DNA of 64,000 nucleotides from Shimia sp. SK013 (GCF_001292625.1 NZ_LAJH01000016.1:30205-94204), one strand, 5' to 3'. Counted from the first letter of the stretch, positions 8,728 through 17,729 are shown. Numbers and translations are program-made. Notes: generated by a model from the sequence alone, not told the origin.

Positions 8728-9831
8728 ATGAAAATCACTGGTTTGAACGTCTTTCAAGTTGACCTGCCGCTAAAGGAGGGCCGCTATTCTTGGTCCAACG
8801 GCAATTTCATTGACGTGTTTGACAGCACGGTTCTGGAAATCGAAACTGACGCCGGGTTGACGGGTTATGCAGAATGTTGCCCCCTTGGGTCAGCCTATTT
8901 GCCGTCTTTTGCACGTGGCGTCCGCGCGGGTATCGAAGAACTCGCGCCGCATCTGATCGGGCAGGATCCGCTGAATATCAACGGTATCAATCGTATCATG
9001 GATGCCGCGCTTCGGGGTCACCCTTATGCCAAAGCGCCAGTCGATATCGCGTGCTGGGACCTTTTGGGAAAATCCACCGGCCTGCCGCTCTATACGCTGC
9101 TTGGCGGCGCCGCTCAGGACGACGTGGCGCTGTACCGCGCCATCAGTCAGGAAGACCCCGACATTATGGCCCGCAAGATCGAAGGATACGCCGCCGAAGG
9201 CTACACCAAGTTCCAGCTCAAGGTGGGCGGAGACGCAGATGAGGACATTGCCCGCATTCGCGCCACCCGCGCGGTTCTGAAACCGTCTGACCTTCTCGTG
9301 GCCGACGCCAACACCGGCTGGACCCGCCACGAGGCCGCCCGCGTTGTTTCAGCGGTGGCCGATCTGGACGTCTACATTGAACAGCCCTGCCCGAGTTACG
9401 AGGAAAGCATGTCTATCCGGCGACGCACCGGCCTTCCCTTTGTGATGGACGAAGTCATCGACACACCGGCCACTTTGGTGCGCGGCATCGCCGAGGATGC
9501 GATGGACGTCATTAACCTCAAAATCTCCAAGGTCGGCGGGCTGACCAAGGCGCGATTGATGCGGGATATTTGCATTTCACATGGCATTCCCATGACCATC
9601 GAGGACACGTGGGGCGGCGACATCACCACCGCCACCATCGCACATCTCGCCTGCTCCACGCCCGCAGAGTTCACCTTCTCGGCGACCGACTTCAATTCCT
9701 ATGGCACCGTTGACATTGCCGAGGGCGCACCAAAACGTGTCAATGGTCGGATGGCCGCCGCAGACCGTCCCGGTTTGGGCATCACTCCGATCTATGACGC
9801 CTTGGGCACACCCGTCGCCCGCTATTCCTGA
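8728..9831 (+). CDS. enolase-superfamily (MLE subgroup) enzyme, probable cis-3-hydroxy-L-proline dehydratase or betaine epimerase
   Basis: The 367 residues form a mandelate racemase/muconate-lactonizing barrel. The metal ligands are visible as Asp193 (VADAN), Glu219 (IEQP) and Asp241 (MDE). The second catalytic lysine is Lys268 in NLKISKVGG. On the other face the usual KxK reads Gln163-Leu-Lys165, so only one lysine is kept. In MLE-subgroup enzymes of hydroxyproline clusters two functions are known: dehydration of cis-3-hydroxy-L-proline to delta1-pyrroline-2-carboxylate, and 2-epimerisation of hydroxyproline betaine. The adjacent Ldh_2 reductase supports the first; the BCCT carrier could support the second. 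The ATG follows AAAAGGA. Confidence 0.75.
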   Translation: MKITGLNVFQVDLPLKEGRYSWSNGNFIDVFDSTVLEIETDAGLTGYAECCPLGSAYLPSFARGVRAGIEELAPHLIGQDPLNINGINRIMDAALRGHPYAKAPVDIACWDLLGKSTGLPLYTLLGGAAQDDVALYRAISQEDPDIMARKIEGYAAEGYTKFQLKVGGDADEDIARIRATRAVLKPSDLLVADANTGWTRHEAARVVSAVADLDVYIEQPCPSYEESMSIRRRTGLPFVMDEVIDTPATLVRGIAEDAMDVINLKISKVGGLTKARLMRDICISHGIPMTIEDTWGGDITTATIAHLACSTPAEFTFSATDFNSYGTVDIAEGAPKRVNGRMAAADRPGLGITPIYDALGTPVARYS

Positions 9832-9840
9832 GAGTCCGAA

Positions 9841-10872
9841 ATGCGCAGCAGCAAGACCATTCACGTAATTTCTGCCCACGCCGAAGGCGAAGTCGGCGAT
9901 GTGATTGTCGGAGGCGTAACCCCGCCGCCCGGCGACACAGTGTGGCAACAGCGCAGTTTCATCGCGCATGACGATACCCTGCGCCGTTTTATGCTGAATG
10001 AGCCACGCGGCGGTGTGTTTCGACATGTGAACTTGCTTGTGCCACCCAAACACCCCGACGCTAACGCCGCTTTTATCATCATGGAACCTGAAGACACGCC
10101 GCCGATGTCTGGGTCCAACTCTATCTGCGTCGCGACCGTGTTGCTGGACGGGGGCATTTTGCCCATGCAAGAACCCGAAACCCACCTGACGCTTGAGGCA
10201 CCGGGAGGGTTGGTCCGAGTGCGCGCCGAGTGCAAAAACGGCAAGGCCGAAAGGATTTTTGTGCAAAACCTGCCAAGCTTCGTCGACAAGCTGGACGCGT
10301 CCCTTGATGTTGAAGGCGTGGGTACGATCAAAGTTGACACGGCTTATGGCGGCGACAGTTTTGTCGTTGTGGATGCCGCGTCACTCGGGTTTGACATCAC
10401 CGAAAGCGAAGCCCGCGACATTGCCCGGCTTGGCGTGCAGATCACCAACGCAGCAAACGATCAACTTGGCTTTCACCATCCGGAAAACCCTGATTGGAAC
10501 CACATTTCCTTTTGTGCTTTCTGCGGCCCATTGGAGGCGACCCCAACTGGCTGGAAAGGCCAATCCGCAGTGGCCATTCAGCCGGGCAAAGTGGACCGCT
10601 CACCAACCGGCACGGCGGTGTCCGCCCGTATGGCTCTGATGGCCGCACGGGGGCAAATGCACGAAGGCCAAACCTTTGAGGCGCGCTCCATCATCGGCTC
10701 CACCTTCACAGGCCGTATTCTGGGTCACACCCAAGTGGGCAACACGCCCGCAATTCTCCCCGAGATCAGCGGACGCGGCTGGATCACCGGTACGCACCAG
10801 CACATGTTAGACCCCAGCGATCCGTGGCCAACCGGCTATCGGCTCAGCGACACCTGGGGCGCGGGAGTATGA
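9841..10872 (+). CDS. proline racemase superfamily protein with Ser/Thr active-site pair, possible hydroxyproline dehydratase
   Basis: This 343-residue paralogue of the epimerase at 6527 keeps the family fold: an N-terminal '[16 protein letters not shown]' and a central '[11 protein letters not shown]'. The two catalytic cysteines are both replaced. The first position is Ser90 in PPMSGSNS and the second is Thr256 in DRSPTGTA. Known trans-3-hydroxy-L-proline dehydratases of this family have Cys/Thr, so a Thr at the second site points to dehydratase rather than epimerase chemistry. The Ser at the first site is uncommon. Start at ATG 9841, 9 bases after the upstream stop. The stop overlaps the start of the GntR gene. 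Confidence 0.75.
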   Translation: MRSSKTIHVISAHAEGEVGDVIVGGVTPPPGDTVWQQRSFIAHDDTLRRFMLNEPRGGVFRHVNLLVPPKHPDANAAFIIMEPEDTPPMSGSNSICVATVLLDGGILPMQEPETHLTLEAPGGLVRVRAECKNGKAERIFVQNLPSFVDKLDASLDVEGVGTIKVDTAYGGDSFVVVDAASLGFDITESEARDIARLGVQITNAANDQLGFHHPENPDWNHISFCAFCGPLEATPTGWKGQSAVAIQPGKVDRSPTGTAVSARMALMAARGQMHEGQTFEARSIIGSTFTGRILGHTQVGNTPAILPEISGRGWITGTHQHMLDPSDPWPTGYRLSDTWGAGV

Positions 10873-11660
10873 GGCAAACAATTTCGCAACCGAATGTAAG
10901 TATGACCCTTTGGCGGCGCACTGGACGACTTGCCTTCGGACATGTATCCAAAAGCCAAACTCGACAAAGGACCGTCCCCTTGGTTGGAAAACGCGCCGTA
11001 AAAAAACAGAGCCTGCCGGAAGTGATTGCCAGTGACCTGCGTGAGCGGATCTTGAGCGGTGACATGGCCGAAGGCGAGCTGATCCGCCAAGAGGCCTTGG
11101 CCGAAGAATACGACGTGTCCCGCATGCCGATCCGCGAGGCGCTCAAACGTCTCAGCGCCGAAGGGTTGGTGCATTGGTCAAACAATCGCAGCGGCACCGT
11201 TATGAAACACTCTCTCGAAGAAATTGGCGAGATGTTTGATTTGCGGATCCTGATCGAAGTCGACTTGTTCCGTCGCGCAATTCCGCTGATGGCGTCTACA
11301 GATTTTGCCGCCTGCGAAGACATTCTGACGCGCATGGAAACCTCCTATGACGAAGACGACGTCGGCAAATGGGGGGCGCTCAATCACAGCTATCACTCAG
11401 CGCTTTATGCGGCAGCACATCGCGGCCTAACCCGCGAACTTCTGGACCGGATCGGCATCCAGACAGACCGATATGTGCGGATGCACCTCAGCGTCATGAA
11501 ACAGCGCGAGCCCGCCAAAGAGGAACACCGTGGCCTTTTGGAGTGCGCGCGGTCCGGAAAGATTGACCAGGGATGCGCCTTGCTCGCAAACCACATTGGC
11601 CGCACCAAAGACCAACTGCTGGCGCTTGTTGCAGCCAATCGCGCCGCCGAAAACGGCTAA
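10869..11660 (+). CDS. GntR-family (FCD/FadR-type) transcriptional regulator
   Basis: A winged-helix domain ([19 protein letters not shown] and then [21 protein letters not shown]) is followed by an all-helical FCD ligand domain. That domain has the expected metal/acid-binding histidines in [12 protein letters not shown] and [12 protein letters not shown]. The start is uncertain. ATG 10869 overlaps the previous stop as ATGA and gives 263 residues, but the first 45 residues have little family character; a start near 10980 would match the usual length better. As the last gene of the operon and with a putative operator before that operon and before the aldehyde dehydrogenase, it probably represses both until an inducer appears. 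Confidence 0.85.
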   Translation: MRQTISQPNVSMTLWRRTGRLAFGHVSKSQTRQRTVPLVGKRAVKKQSLPEVIASDLRERILSGDMAEGELIRQEALAEEYDVSRMPIREALKRLSAEGLVHWSNNRSGTVMKHSLEEIGEMFDLRILIEVDLFRRAIPLMASTDFAACEDILTRMETSYDEDDVGKWGALNHSYHSALYAAAHRGLTRELLDRIGIQTDRYVRMHLSVMKQREPAKEEHRGLLECARSGKIDQGCALLANHIGRTKDQLLALVAANRAAENG

Positions 11661-11683
11661 CCTCGCCTGCACCGGAAACTTCA

Positions 11684-11708
11684 TTGTATCCGCCAGAAAT
11701 GGATACAA
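11684..11708. promoter_or_regulatory. putative GntR operator before the aldehyde dehydrogenase gene
   Basis: This is a perfect inverted repeat of TTGTATCC (11684-11691) and GGATACAA (11701-11708) with a 9-base spacer. The right arm is identical to the GGATACAA at 2577-2584. The site sits in the 78-base gap between the regulator gene and the dehydrogenase, about 30 bases before its ATG. It therefore probably gives that gene a separately regulated promoter. The binding protein is inferred to be the adjacent GntR factor. Confidence 0.6.
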
Positions 11709-11738
11709 AATCCAAACCCCTCATAGAAAGCCTCTCCG

Positions 11739-13247
11739 ATGACATTTGCCCCTCGTGGAAACCATCTAATTGCCGGCCAATGGCGCGACAGCGCGGCCAA
11801 ATTCTCCTCTTCTCCTGCGCACGGTCCCGCCCATAAGTTTTCCGTTGGGTCGGTGGCAGACGTTGATGCGGCCGTTTCTGCAGCCGAAGACGCTTTCTGG
11901 AGCTACGGATACAGCAGCAGCGAAAGCCGCGCCTCATTTCTGGACGCAATAGCCGACGAAATAGAGGCCCGCGCCGAAGCCATCACCGAAATAGGCTGTC
12001 AGGAAAGCGGACTGCCAAAAGCGCGCCTTGACGGGGAACGTGGCCGGACCACAGGGCAACTTCGGCTTTTCGCACAGCACATTCGCAAAGGCGGCCATCT
12101 TGACCTGCGACACGACGTTGCATTGCCGGATCGCGCGCCCCTGCCGCGCCCAGATCTAAAGCTTGTGCAACGCCCAATTGGCCCAGTCGCGGTCTTTGGC
12201 GCATCCAACTTTCCCTTGGCGTTTTCCACAGCCGGTGGCGACACGGCGGCGGCTTTGGCGGCAGGCTGTCCGGTTGTCGTTAAAGGCCACGAAGCCCACC
12301 CTGGCACCGGCGAAATCATCGCCGAGGCCATTCACGCCGCGACCACCAAATGCGATCTGCATCCCGGCGTGTTCAATCTCGTTCAGGGCAATACGCGTGA
12401 CGTAGGCGCAGCACTGGTGCAACACCCGCTGATCCGAGCGGTTGGGTTTACCGGATCTCTCAAAGGTGGCCGTGCGTTGTTTGACCTATGTGCACGACGT
12501 CCGGAACCAATCCCCTTCTTTGGCGAATTGGGCTCGGTCAACCCGATGTTTGTGCTCGACGCAGCTCTTAGAGCACGTGGCGATGACATTGCCCGAGGCT
12601 GGGCAGCGTCGCTAACTATGGGCGCCGGTCAATTCTGCACCAATCCAGGCATCACTTTCGTGTCCGAAGGCCCAATGGCTGATGACTTTTCCAGTGCCGC
12701 AGCACACGCCCTTGGCGAGAGCGGGCCGCAGACCATGCTGACCGACGGGATTGCTAACGCATACCACTCCGGACAAAAAACACTCGCAGACACCGAAGGT
12801 TTGGACGTGCTTGTGACCTCAGAAAGCGCCCCGCGCACGGCCACTCCGGCGCTTTACCGCACCACAGCTCAGACCTTTTTGTCCAACCCCTCTCTGTCTG
12901 AGGAGGTTTTTGGGCCGCTTGGAATTCTGGTCACCGTCGCCACAGACGCTGAGCGTCTCCAAATCGCAATCCAATTGGAGGGGCAACTCACCTGCACCTT
13001 GCAGATGGACGAGGCAGACACCGACACGGCGCGCGGCCTCATGCCAATTCTGGAACGCAAAGCCGGTCGCGTTTTGGTGAACGGTTTCCCCACTGGCGTG
13101 GAAGTGGCCGACAGCATGGTGCACGGCGGGCCTTATCCCGCTTCGACCAATTTCGGCGCCACCTCGGTGGGCACCCTGTCCATTCGCCGTTTCCTGCGAC
13201 CCGTATGTTTTCAAAACGTGCCACCAAGCCTTTTGCCTCGCCAATAA
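11739..13247 (+). CDS. aldehyde dehydrogenase, probable 2-oxoglutarate semialdehyde dehydrogenase
   Basis: This 502-residue NAD(P)-dependent aldehyde dehydrogenase has all catalytic residues visible: Asn157 in GASNFPLAFS, Lys182 in VVVKGHEAHP, Glu263 in FFGELGSVNP and Cys300 in GAGQFCTNPG. The N-terminal GNHLIAGQWRDS and the 'TAGGDTAAALAAGCPVVVKG' segment resemble the hydroxyproline- and sugar-acid-induced 2-oxoglutarate semialdehyde dehydrogenases. It would finish the trans-4-hydroxyproline route by making 2-oxoglutarate. It has its own operator-bearing upstream region. The ribosome site before ATG 11739 is weak. Confidence 0.85.
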   Translation: MTFAPRGNHLIAGQWRDSAAKFSSSPAHGPAHKFSVGSVADVDAAVSAAEDAFWSYGYSSSESRASFLDAIADEIEARAEAITEIGCQESGLPKARLDGERGRTTGQLRLFAQHIRKGGHLDLRHDVALPDRAPLPRPDLKLVQRPIGPVAVFGASNFPLAFSTAGGDTAAALAAGCPVVVKGHEAHPGTGEIIAEAIHAATTKCDLHPGVFNLVQGNTRDVGAALVQHPLIRAVGFTGSLKGGRALFDLCARRPEPIPFFGELGSVNPMFVLDAALRARGDDIARGWAASLTMGAGQFCTNPGITFVSEGPMADDFSSAAAHALGESGPQTMLTDGIANAYHSGQKTLADTEGLDVLVTSESAPRTATPALYRTTAQTFLSNPSLSEEVFGPLGILVTVATDAERLQIAIQLEGQLTCTLQMDEADTDTARGLMPILERKAGRVLVNGFPTGVEVADSMVHGGPYPASTNFGATSVGTLSIRRFLRPVCFQNVPPSLLPRQ

Positions 13248-13259
13248 AAGACTATCACG

Positions 13260-13286
13260 GGGGTCGCCAGCCATGCTGGCCGCCCC
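13260..13286 (+). terminator. GC-rich hairpin after the aldehyde dehydrogenase gene
   Basis: GGGG..GCCAGC, loop CAT, GCTGGC..CCCC form a strong stem 12 bases after the dehydrogenase stop. No clear T-run follows, so termination is probable but not certain. The next 220 bases, up to the tRNA gene, show no supported coding sequence. Confidence 0.45.
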
Positions 13287-13507
13287 TTCCGCCAAACGGG
13301 CGCACAAAAGACCATCCCATTCACGCTGCCCCGCGGTGTGAATGGGCACCAAAGGCCCGCTGATCATCAACAGAGGTTCAGCTCCCTCAAGACACGACGA
13401 CTGAAGTAGAAAACACCCTCTTTGACAAAGGTGAACGGCGCGACACGGTCTACGCCTTCTAGCAATGGCTAAAAGCTGAAGCGATACCAATGAGTTAGCT
13501 GAAGTAA

Positions 13508-13584
13508 TGGCGCTCTGGGGAGGATTCGAACCCCCGACCCCCTGATTCGTAGTCAGGTACTCTATCCAGCTGAGCTACCAGAGC
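13508..13584 (-). tRNA. tRNA-Arg (anticodon ACG)
   Basis: On the minus strand a full 77-base cloverleaf can be folded. The acceptor is GCTCTGG pairing with CCAGAGC, then discriminator G and an encoded CCA (13508-13510). The D arm is TAGCTCAGCTGGATAGAG, and the anticodon stem CCTGA/TCAGG carries the loop CTACGAA. The T arm GGGGG/CCTCC carries TTCGAAT. The ACG anticodon, normally edited to ICG, reads CGU/CGC/CGA arginine codons. Confidence 0.97.
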
Positions 13585-13643
13585 GCGGTGAGGGGGATTT
13601 AGAGCCTACACCGGACAAGCGCAAGGGCAAAACGAAAGAAAAA

Positions 13644-15032
13644 TCAGATTGCCGCCACATCGCCTTTGGGCAAGCAGATTTCAAAGCAGGTTCCCGCCGG
13701 TCCAGTCTCTTTCAGCATCAAATTCCCACCGTGGCCGCGCACCAGTTCCGCCGAAATCGCCAGACCGAGTCCAGAGCCGCCTTTACGCGTTCCGCCCTGA
13801 AACGGTGTGAACAGATGTTCTTGTGCCTTAGGTGGCAGGCCCGGACCCGTGTCTCGCACTTCGATGAACCAAGCGTCATCATCCTCGCGCGCAGCAACCG
13901 CGATCTCCGCCGCCTGCCCCGATGCGACAATCGCCTGCCGTGCATTGCGCACAAGATTGGAAATCACCCGAAACAGCTGCTCGGAGTCCGCCCGAACCGC
14001 AAGTCCGGCGGGAATGTCTTCAGCAAAGCTCAGATCGAACTCCGCTACCGCCAGCCGCTCGCTGTCCACAACATCGCTCACCAGATCTGCCAACATCACC
14101 TGCGACAGCTTGGGCGGCGGCTCTTCGGCTTTGCCAAAGGCCAGCGTGCTTTCACACAGGTTCACCGCCCGCGTGATTGATCCCACCAATTTCGGCGCAA
14201 GACGGCTCACCAACGGATCTTCGCTGGTTTCAATACGATCCGTAAACAACTGCGCCGAGGTCAGGATATTGCGCAAATCATGGCTCACCTTGGCCACCGC
14301 ACCGCCCAGCTGCGCCAACCGCTCTTTTTGTTTGAGCGAGGCGGTTAACTCGGTCTGCAAGGTCTGCAAGGCCTCCTCGGCTTCCCGCAATTCGCGCACG
14401 CCAGCCGTTGGCTGAATGATCCGTCGCGCATCCTCCGGCGCGGCCGCATAGCTTTGCATATAGCCGACGACGCCTTTGATCGGCTTCACCAGAATGGCCC
14501 GCACAGCGATGAACAGCAAAAACGCGGTAAAGGCGGAAATCACCGCCGACAGCACCAGAACACGCACGCCGTAATCCACCATCGCCATGCGCAACCCTTT
14601 GGTGCCCATCGTCACCTCGATCAGCAATCCGGCCTCCAGAACAGGCGCACCAATCACACGGATCACCCTGTCCTCGCGGTCTAAAAGCTGCATCATGGCA
14701 TCGCGAATCAACATACCCGCAGTTGGGTCGCGCATGTCATAAGTCGCTGCAATCGGGTTGGGGATCGGGCTCGACAACATCAACTGCCGCACCTCGTTGC
14801 GGCGCAATACGACGTTATAGACCTCGGCATTGCGCAACAGTTCCTCTTCGAGGTCCATGTCGATCATGTCATCCGCCAGCAACGCCAGCGACGCGATTTG
14901 GGCCCGCTCCAGACGACTCAACAGATAATCCTGACGGAACCGCGCAATCGACGGCACAAAGATCAACACTTCCGCCAGCATCACGAAGACGATGGTCAGG
15001 ATCAGGAAACGACCTGAAAGTGTGTTGAGCAT
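13644..15032 (-). CDS. membrane sensor histidine kinase
   Basis: This 462-residue kinase has an N-terminal membrane segment (residues 7-30), a periplasmic region of about 130 residues and a second membrane segment near 165-190. A HAMP linker follows. The kinase core has the H-box KVSHDLRNIL, N-box NLVRNARQA, G1-box DTGPGLP and G2-box GSGLGLAIS. No response regulator gene is adjacent: downstream is the tRNA-Arg gene and upstream a flavin reductase. The partner is therefore unknown, and no signal can be assigned. Confidence 0.92.
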   Translation of the reverse strand: MLNTLSGRFLILTIVFVMLAEVLIFVPSIARFRQDYLLSRLERAQIASLALLADDMIDMDLEEELLRNAEVYNVVLRRNEVRQLMLSSPIPNPIAATYDMRDPTAGMLIRDAMMQLLDREDRVIRVIGAPVLEAGLLIEVTMGTKGLRMAMVDYGVRVLVLSAVISAFTAFLLFIAVRAILVKPIKGVVGYMQSYAAAPEDARRIIQPTAGVRELREAEEALQTLQTELTASLKQKERLAQLGGAVAKVSHDLRNILTSAQLFTDRIETSEDPLVSRLAPKLVGSITRAVNLCESTLAFGKAEEPPPKLSQVMLADLVSDVVDSERLAVAEFDLSFAEDIPAGLAVRADSEQLFRVISNLVRNARQAIVASGQAAEIAVAAREDDDAWFIEVRDTGPGLPPKAQEHLFTPFQGGTRKGGSGLGLAISAELVRGHGGNLMLKETGPAGTCFEICLPKGDVAAI

Positions 15033-15059
15033 CTGTGCCCGCCCTTTACATTTCGGCGA

Positions 15060-16478
15060 TTACGGTAGCCAGCGTTGAACCAAGCCGACCACCCGTTTGA
15101 CCTTAGGATTATCAAACAGTTGGGGAGAGAAATAGGCCCCTGCAACCCGCTTGTTGATTTCTCCTACCGTGGGATAGGGCGACACCATGCCTGCAACCGC
15201 GCTCATCTTGAGCTTATTGGCGATCACCAGGGCCCAAAGATTGATCAACTCACCCGCCTGTGGGCCAGCAATCGACACGCCCACGGGACGGCCTTTAACG
15301 ACCATCGCCTTGATCAACCCCTTGGCTTTACGTTCAGCAATCAGGCGGTCGTTGTGCCCGATGTCAAACCGCACCACCGTCACCTTTTCCCCATAAATTT
15401 CGCGCGCCTCAGCTTCGGTTGGACCAATCTGCGCCAACTCGGGATCGGTATAGGTCGCATATGGGATGTGATCTGTGCGCGCCTTGGCCGGTAGTCCAAA
15501 CAGCGCGGATCGGATGATCACCCCGGCCTGATAACCCGCCACATGGGTAAACTGCGCGCCGCCCGCCACATCGCCAATCGCATAGACCCGCTTGTTGGTG
15601 GTCTTCAGGCTCGCGTCCACCTTGATGCCCGTGCGCGTGGTCTCAATTCCTGCGGCCTCAAGGTTCAGCCGCTCCATATTGGCCTTGCGCCCGACGGCCA
15701 CCAACAAGTGTGAGCCAACAAAACTACGCCCGTCCTGCGTTTCCACGGTGATCTTGCCGGCCGCACCGCTGATCTGCTTGGCCAGCGCGTCTTCGGCGAT
15801 CTCCACGCCTTCGGCCTCCAGATTGTCCAACACAATCGCCGCCATTTCCGGATCATCTCGACCCAGCGCTTTGGCGCCCTCAATAACGGTGGTCTTGATG
15901 CCCAACCGCTGATGCGCTTGCGCCATTTCCATGCCAATCGGCCCACCACCAATGATCAAAAGATGCTCCGGCGTCTCGGTCAGATCAAACAGCGTCTCGT
16001 TGGTCAGGTAAGGCACGCTGTCCAAGCCCGGGATCGGCGGCACCAGCGGGCTGGACCCTGTTGCGACAATCAACCGCCGCGCGGTGATGCGGTGATCGCC
16101 GGCTTCCACAACGCGCGGACTGACAAATGTTCCAAATTCACGGATCACCCGCACGCCGAACCCTTCGAACCGCTCTTGGCTGTCCATCGGCTCGATCTGG
16201 GCTATCACGTCTTTCACATGCGCCTTGGCCGCCGCGTAATCCACCTGCGGCACCTGATCGGCCACGCCATACTGCGCGCTTGTCGACTGCCCATGCGCTG
16301 CCTTGGCGCTCGCGATCAGCGCCTTACTCGGCACACAGCCAAAGTTAAGACAATCGCCACCCATCTCGTGGCCTTCCAACAGAACCACACTGGCCCCCAT
16401 CTGGCTGGCCCCCGCAGCAACAGACAGCCCACCAGAGCCGGCGCCAATCACCAGCAAATCACATTTGATTTCGTCCAT
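15060..16478 (-). CDS. class I pyridine nucleotide-disulfide oxidoreductase (MerA/Lpd-like flavoprotein)
   Basis: The 472 residues have an N-terminal FAD motif (VIGAGSGGLSVA), the redox disulfide in GGDCLNFGCVPSKAL, a central NAD(P)-binding GGGPIGMEMA and a C-terminal dimer domain. In the C-terminal domain the position of the catalytic His of lipoamide dehydrogenases (HxHPTxxE) is Tyr, in SPYPTVGE. This resembles mercuric-reductase-like members rather than true lipoamide dehydrogenases. There is no N-terminal HMA domain and no C-terminal vicinal Cys pair, so mercury reduction is not supported. Its ATG overlaps the stop of the TVP38-type gene, giving a two-gene operon; this pairing recurs in many bacteria. 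Substrate unknown. Confidence 0.85.
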   Translation of the reverse strand: MDEIKCDLLVIGAGSGGLSVAAGASQMGASVVLLEGHEMGGDCLNFGCVPSKALIASAKAAHGQSTSAQYGVADQVPQVDYAAAKAHVKDVIAQIEPMDSQERFEGFGVRVIREFGTFVSPRVVEAGDHRITARRLIVATGSSPLVPPIPGLDSVPYLTNETLFDLTETPEHLLIIGGGPIGMEMAQAHQRLGIKTTVIEGAKALGRDDPEMAAIVLDNLEAEGVEIAEDALAKQISGAAGKITVETQDGRSFVGSHLLVAVGRKANMERLNLEAAGIETTRTGIKVDASLKTTNKRVYAIGDVAGGAQFTHVAGYQAGVIIRSALFGLPAKARTDHIPYATYTDPELAQIGPTEAEAREIYGEKVTVVRFDIGHNDRLIAERKAKGLIKAMVVKGRPVGVSIAGPQAGELINLWALVIANKLKMSAVAGMVSPYPTVGEINKRVAGAYFSPQLFDNPKVKRVVGLVQRWLP

Positions 16479-17209
16479 CAGATCGCTTCCTTGCCGCGAA
16501 TATATTTCAATGCCACCGGCAACACCGACAATGCCGCCAACCCGAGAATCGGCAACAACACATGCGGCTCAAAGATAATGCCTAGGTTCGGCGTCTCGCC
16601 ACGGGCAAACACTTCGCCCAACCCTGCCCCGACCGAGGTATAAACCAACCCGCCCGGAATGATGCCCACAAAAGTCGACACCACATAGCGCCACAAAGAC
16701 ACCCCAACCAACGCAGGGATCAAGTTGGCGACAAAAAACGGCACCAATGGCACAAGCCGGATGATGAACAGCATCGACCACTGATTCTCGTCAATGCCTG
16801 CCTTGATCGCCTTGATGCGCCCTTCGCTGGCATCCATCTTCGCCGACAACTTCTCTCCAAGCCCCCAACGCGCGGCCAGAAACACAATCGTCGCGCCCAT
16901 CGTCGCCGCACCAACGTTATAAAGAACTCCGGGAAAGGTGCCGAACAAGAACCCGCCCGCCAACGTCGCAATCGTTGCGCCCGGCAGCGAAAACCCCGCA
17001 ATCATTACGTAAACCGTCATGAATGCCGCCACCGCCGCCCAATAATTCGCATCACGATAGGCAATCAGCATTTCGCGATTGTCCCGCAACGCCTCAAACG
17101 TCAGGTAATCCCCCAACAGCCATGCGCCGACCAGCGCCACAACGCCTATCACCGCCAATGGCAACAACCGTGCCAAACCTGATTTAGGGGGTGTCTCGGT
17201 ATTTGTCAT
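16478..17209 (-). CDS. TVP38/TMEM64 (DedA-like, VTT domain) membrane protein
   Basis: This inner-membrane protein of about 243 residues has hydrophobic segments at the N-terminus (LLPLAVIGVVALVGAWLLG), at 'AAVAAFMTVYVMIAGFSLPGA' and near the C-terminus. The VTT-domain core is visible as FSLPGATIATLAGGFLFGTFPGVLYNVGAATMGATIVFLAARWGLG, given here in parts as FSLPGA, GGFLFG and GATIVFLAAR. The family is linked to lipid scrambling and membrane homeostasis. I prefer the inner ATG at 17209 (MTNTE); an upstream in-frame ATG at 17251 has no ribosome site. The stop overlaps the start of the flavin reductase (ATGA). Confidence 0.85.
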   Translation of the reverse strand: MTNTETPPKSGLARLLPLAVIGVVALVGAWLLGDYLTFEALRDNREMLIAYRDANYWAAVAAFMTVYVMIAGFSLPGATIATLAGGFLFGTFPGVLYNVGAATMGATIVFLAARWGLGEKLSAKMDASEGRIKAIKAGIDENQWSMLFIIRLVPLVPFFVANLIPALVGVSLWRYVVSTFVGIIPGGLVYTSVGAGLGEVFARGETPNLGIIFEPHVLLPILGLAALSVLPVALKYIRGKEAI

Positions 17210-17470
17210 ATCAGCCACATCCGGCCTCTTCTTGTTGCTTGCCTTAAACATGCGGCAGTGACTGCCAAAACAACAGGGACCTCACGGGCGCTTGATCGTG
17301 ACGGGGCGTTTCGTGACGAATGGCGCGCGAAGCGTAACAATTGACCGCTTCGCAGCCGGATTTCACGCCTCCAAATGCCGATTTTGAAATGTTATCAGGC
17401 CCCAAATCTGTCAAACGCGGATTATCCCTGCCGACGCTTGTCTTTTTGACACAAAACCGCCATCACCCGT

Positions 17471-17499
17471 TTGACTTATCCCGCCCACAGGTCTATTGA
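17471..17499 (+). promoter_or_regulatory. sigma-70 promoter of rpmH-rnpA
   Basis: TTGACT (17471-17476), a 17-base spacer and TATTGA (17494-17499) form a good housekeeping promoter. Transcription would start near 17506, giving a leader of about 65 bases before rpmH. The rest of the gap between 17252 and 17470 shows no supported gene. Confidence 0.6.
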
Positions 17500-17572
17500 C
17501 CGGGCTTCCAATAGAACGGGCACCGCGAATCTGTCGCCGGAGCCCAGCACACACACAATCGGAGACGGAGCG

Positions 17573-17707
17573 ATGAAACGCACCTACCAACCATCGAACC
17601 TCGTTCGTAAACGGCGCCACGGTTTTCGTTCGCGCATGGCCACCAAAGCCGGCCGCAAGATCCTGAACGCACGCCGCGCACGCGGTCGTAAGTCGCTGAG
17701 CGCATAA
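17573..17707 (+). CDS. rpmH: 50S ribosomal protein L34
   Basis: This 44-residue, very basic protein, [20 protein letters not shown] onward, is identical in layout to bacterial L34 and ends RGRKSLSA. It is a late-assembling component of the large ribosomal subunit. The ATG at 17573 follows GGAGACGGAG. As in most bacteria it is followed immediately by rnpA, with which it is probably cotranscribed. Confidence 0.98.
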   Translation: MKRTYQPSNLVRKRRHGFRSRMATKAGRKILNARRARGRKSLSA

Positions 17708-17729
17708 GCTCACCGACCGTTTTGACGGA

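Noticed and set aside
15060..16478. Mercuric reductase as name for the flavin disulfide reductase
   Set aside because: There is no HMA domain, no C-terminal cysteine pair and no mer genes nearby, so only the general family is supported.
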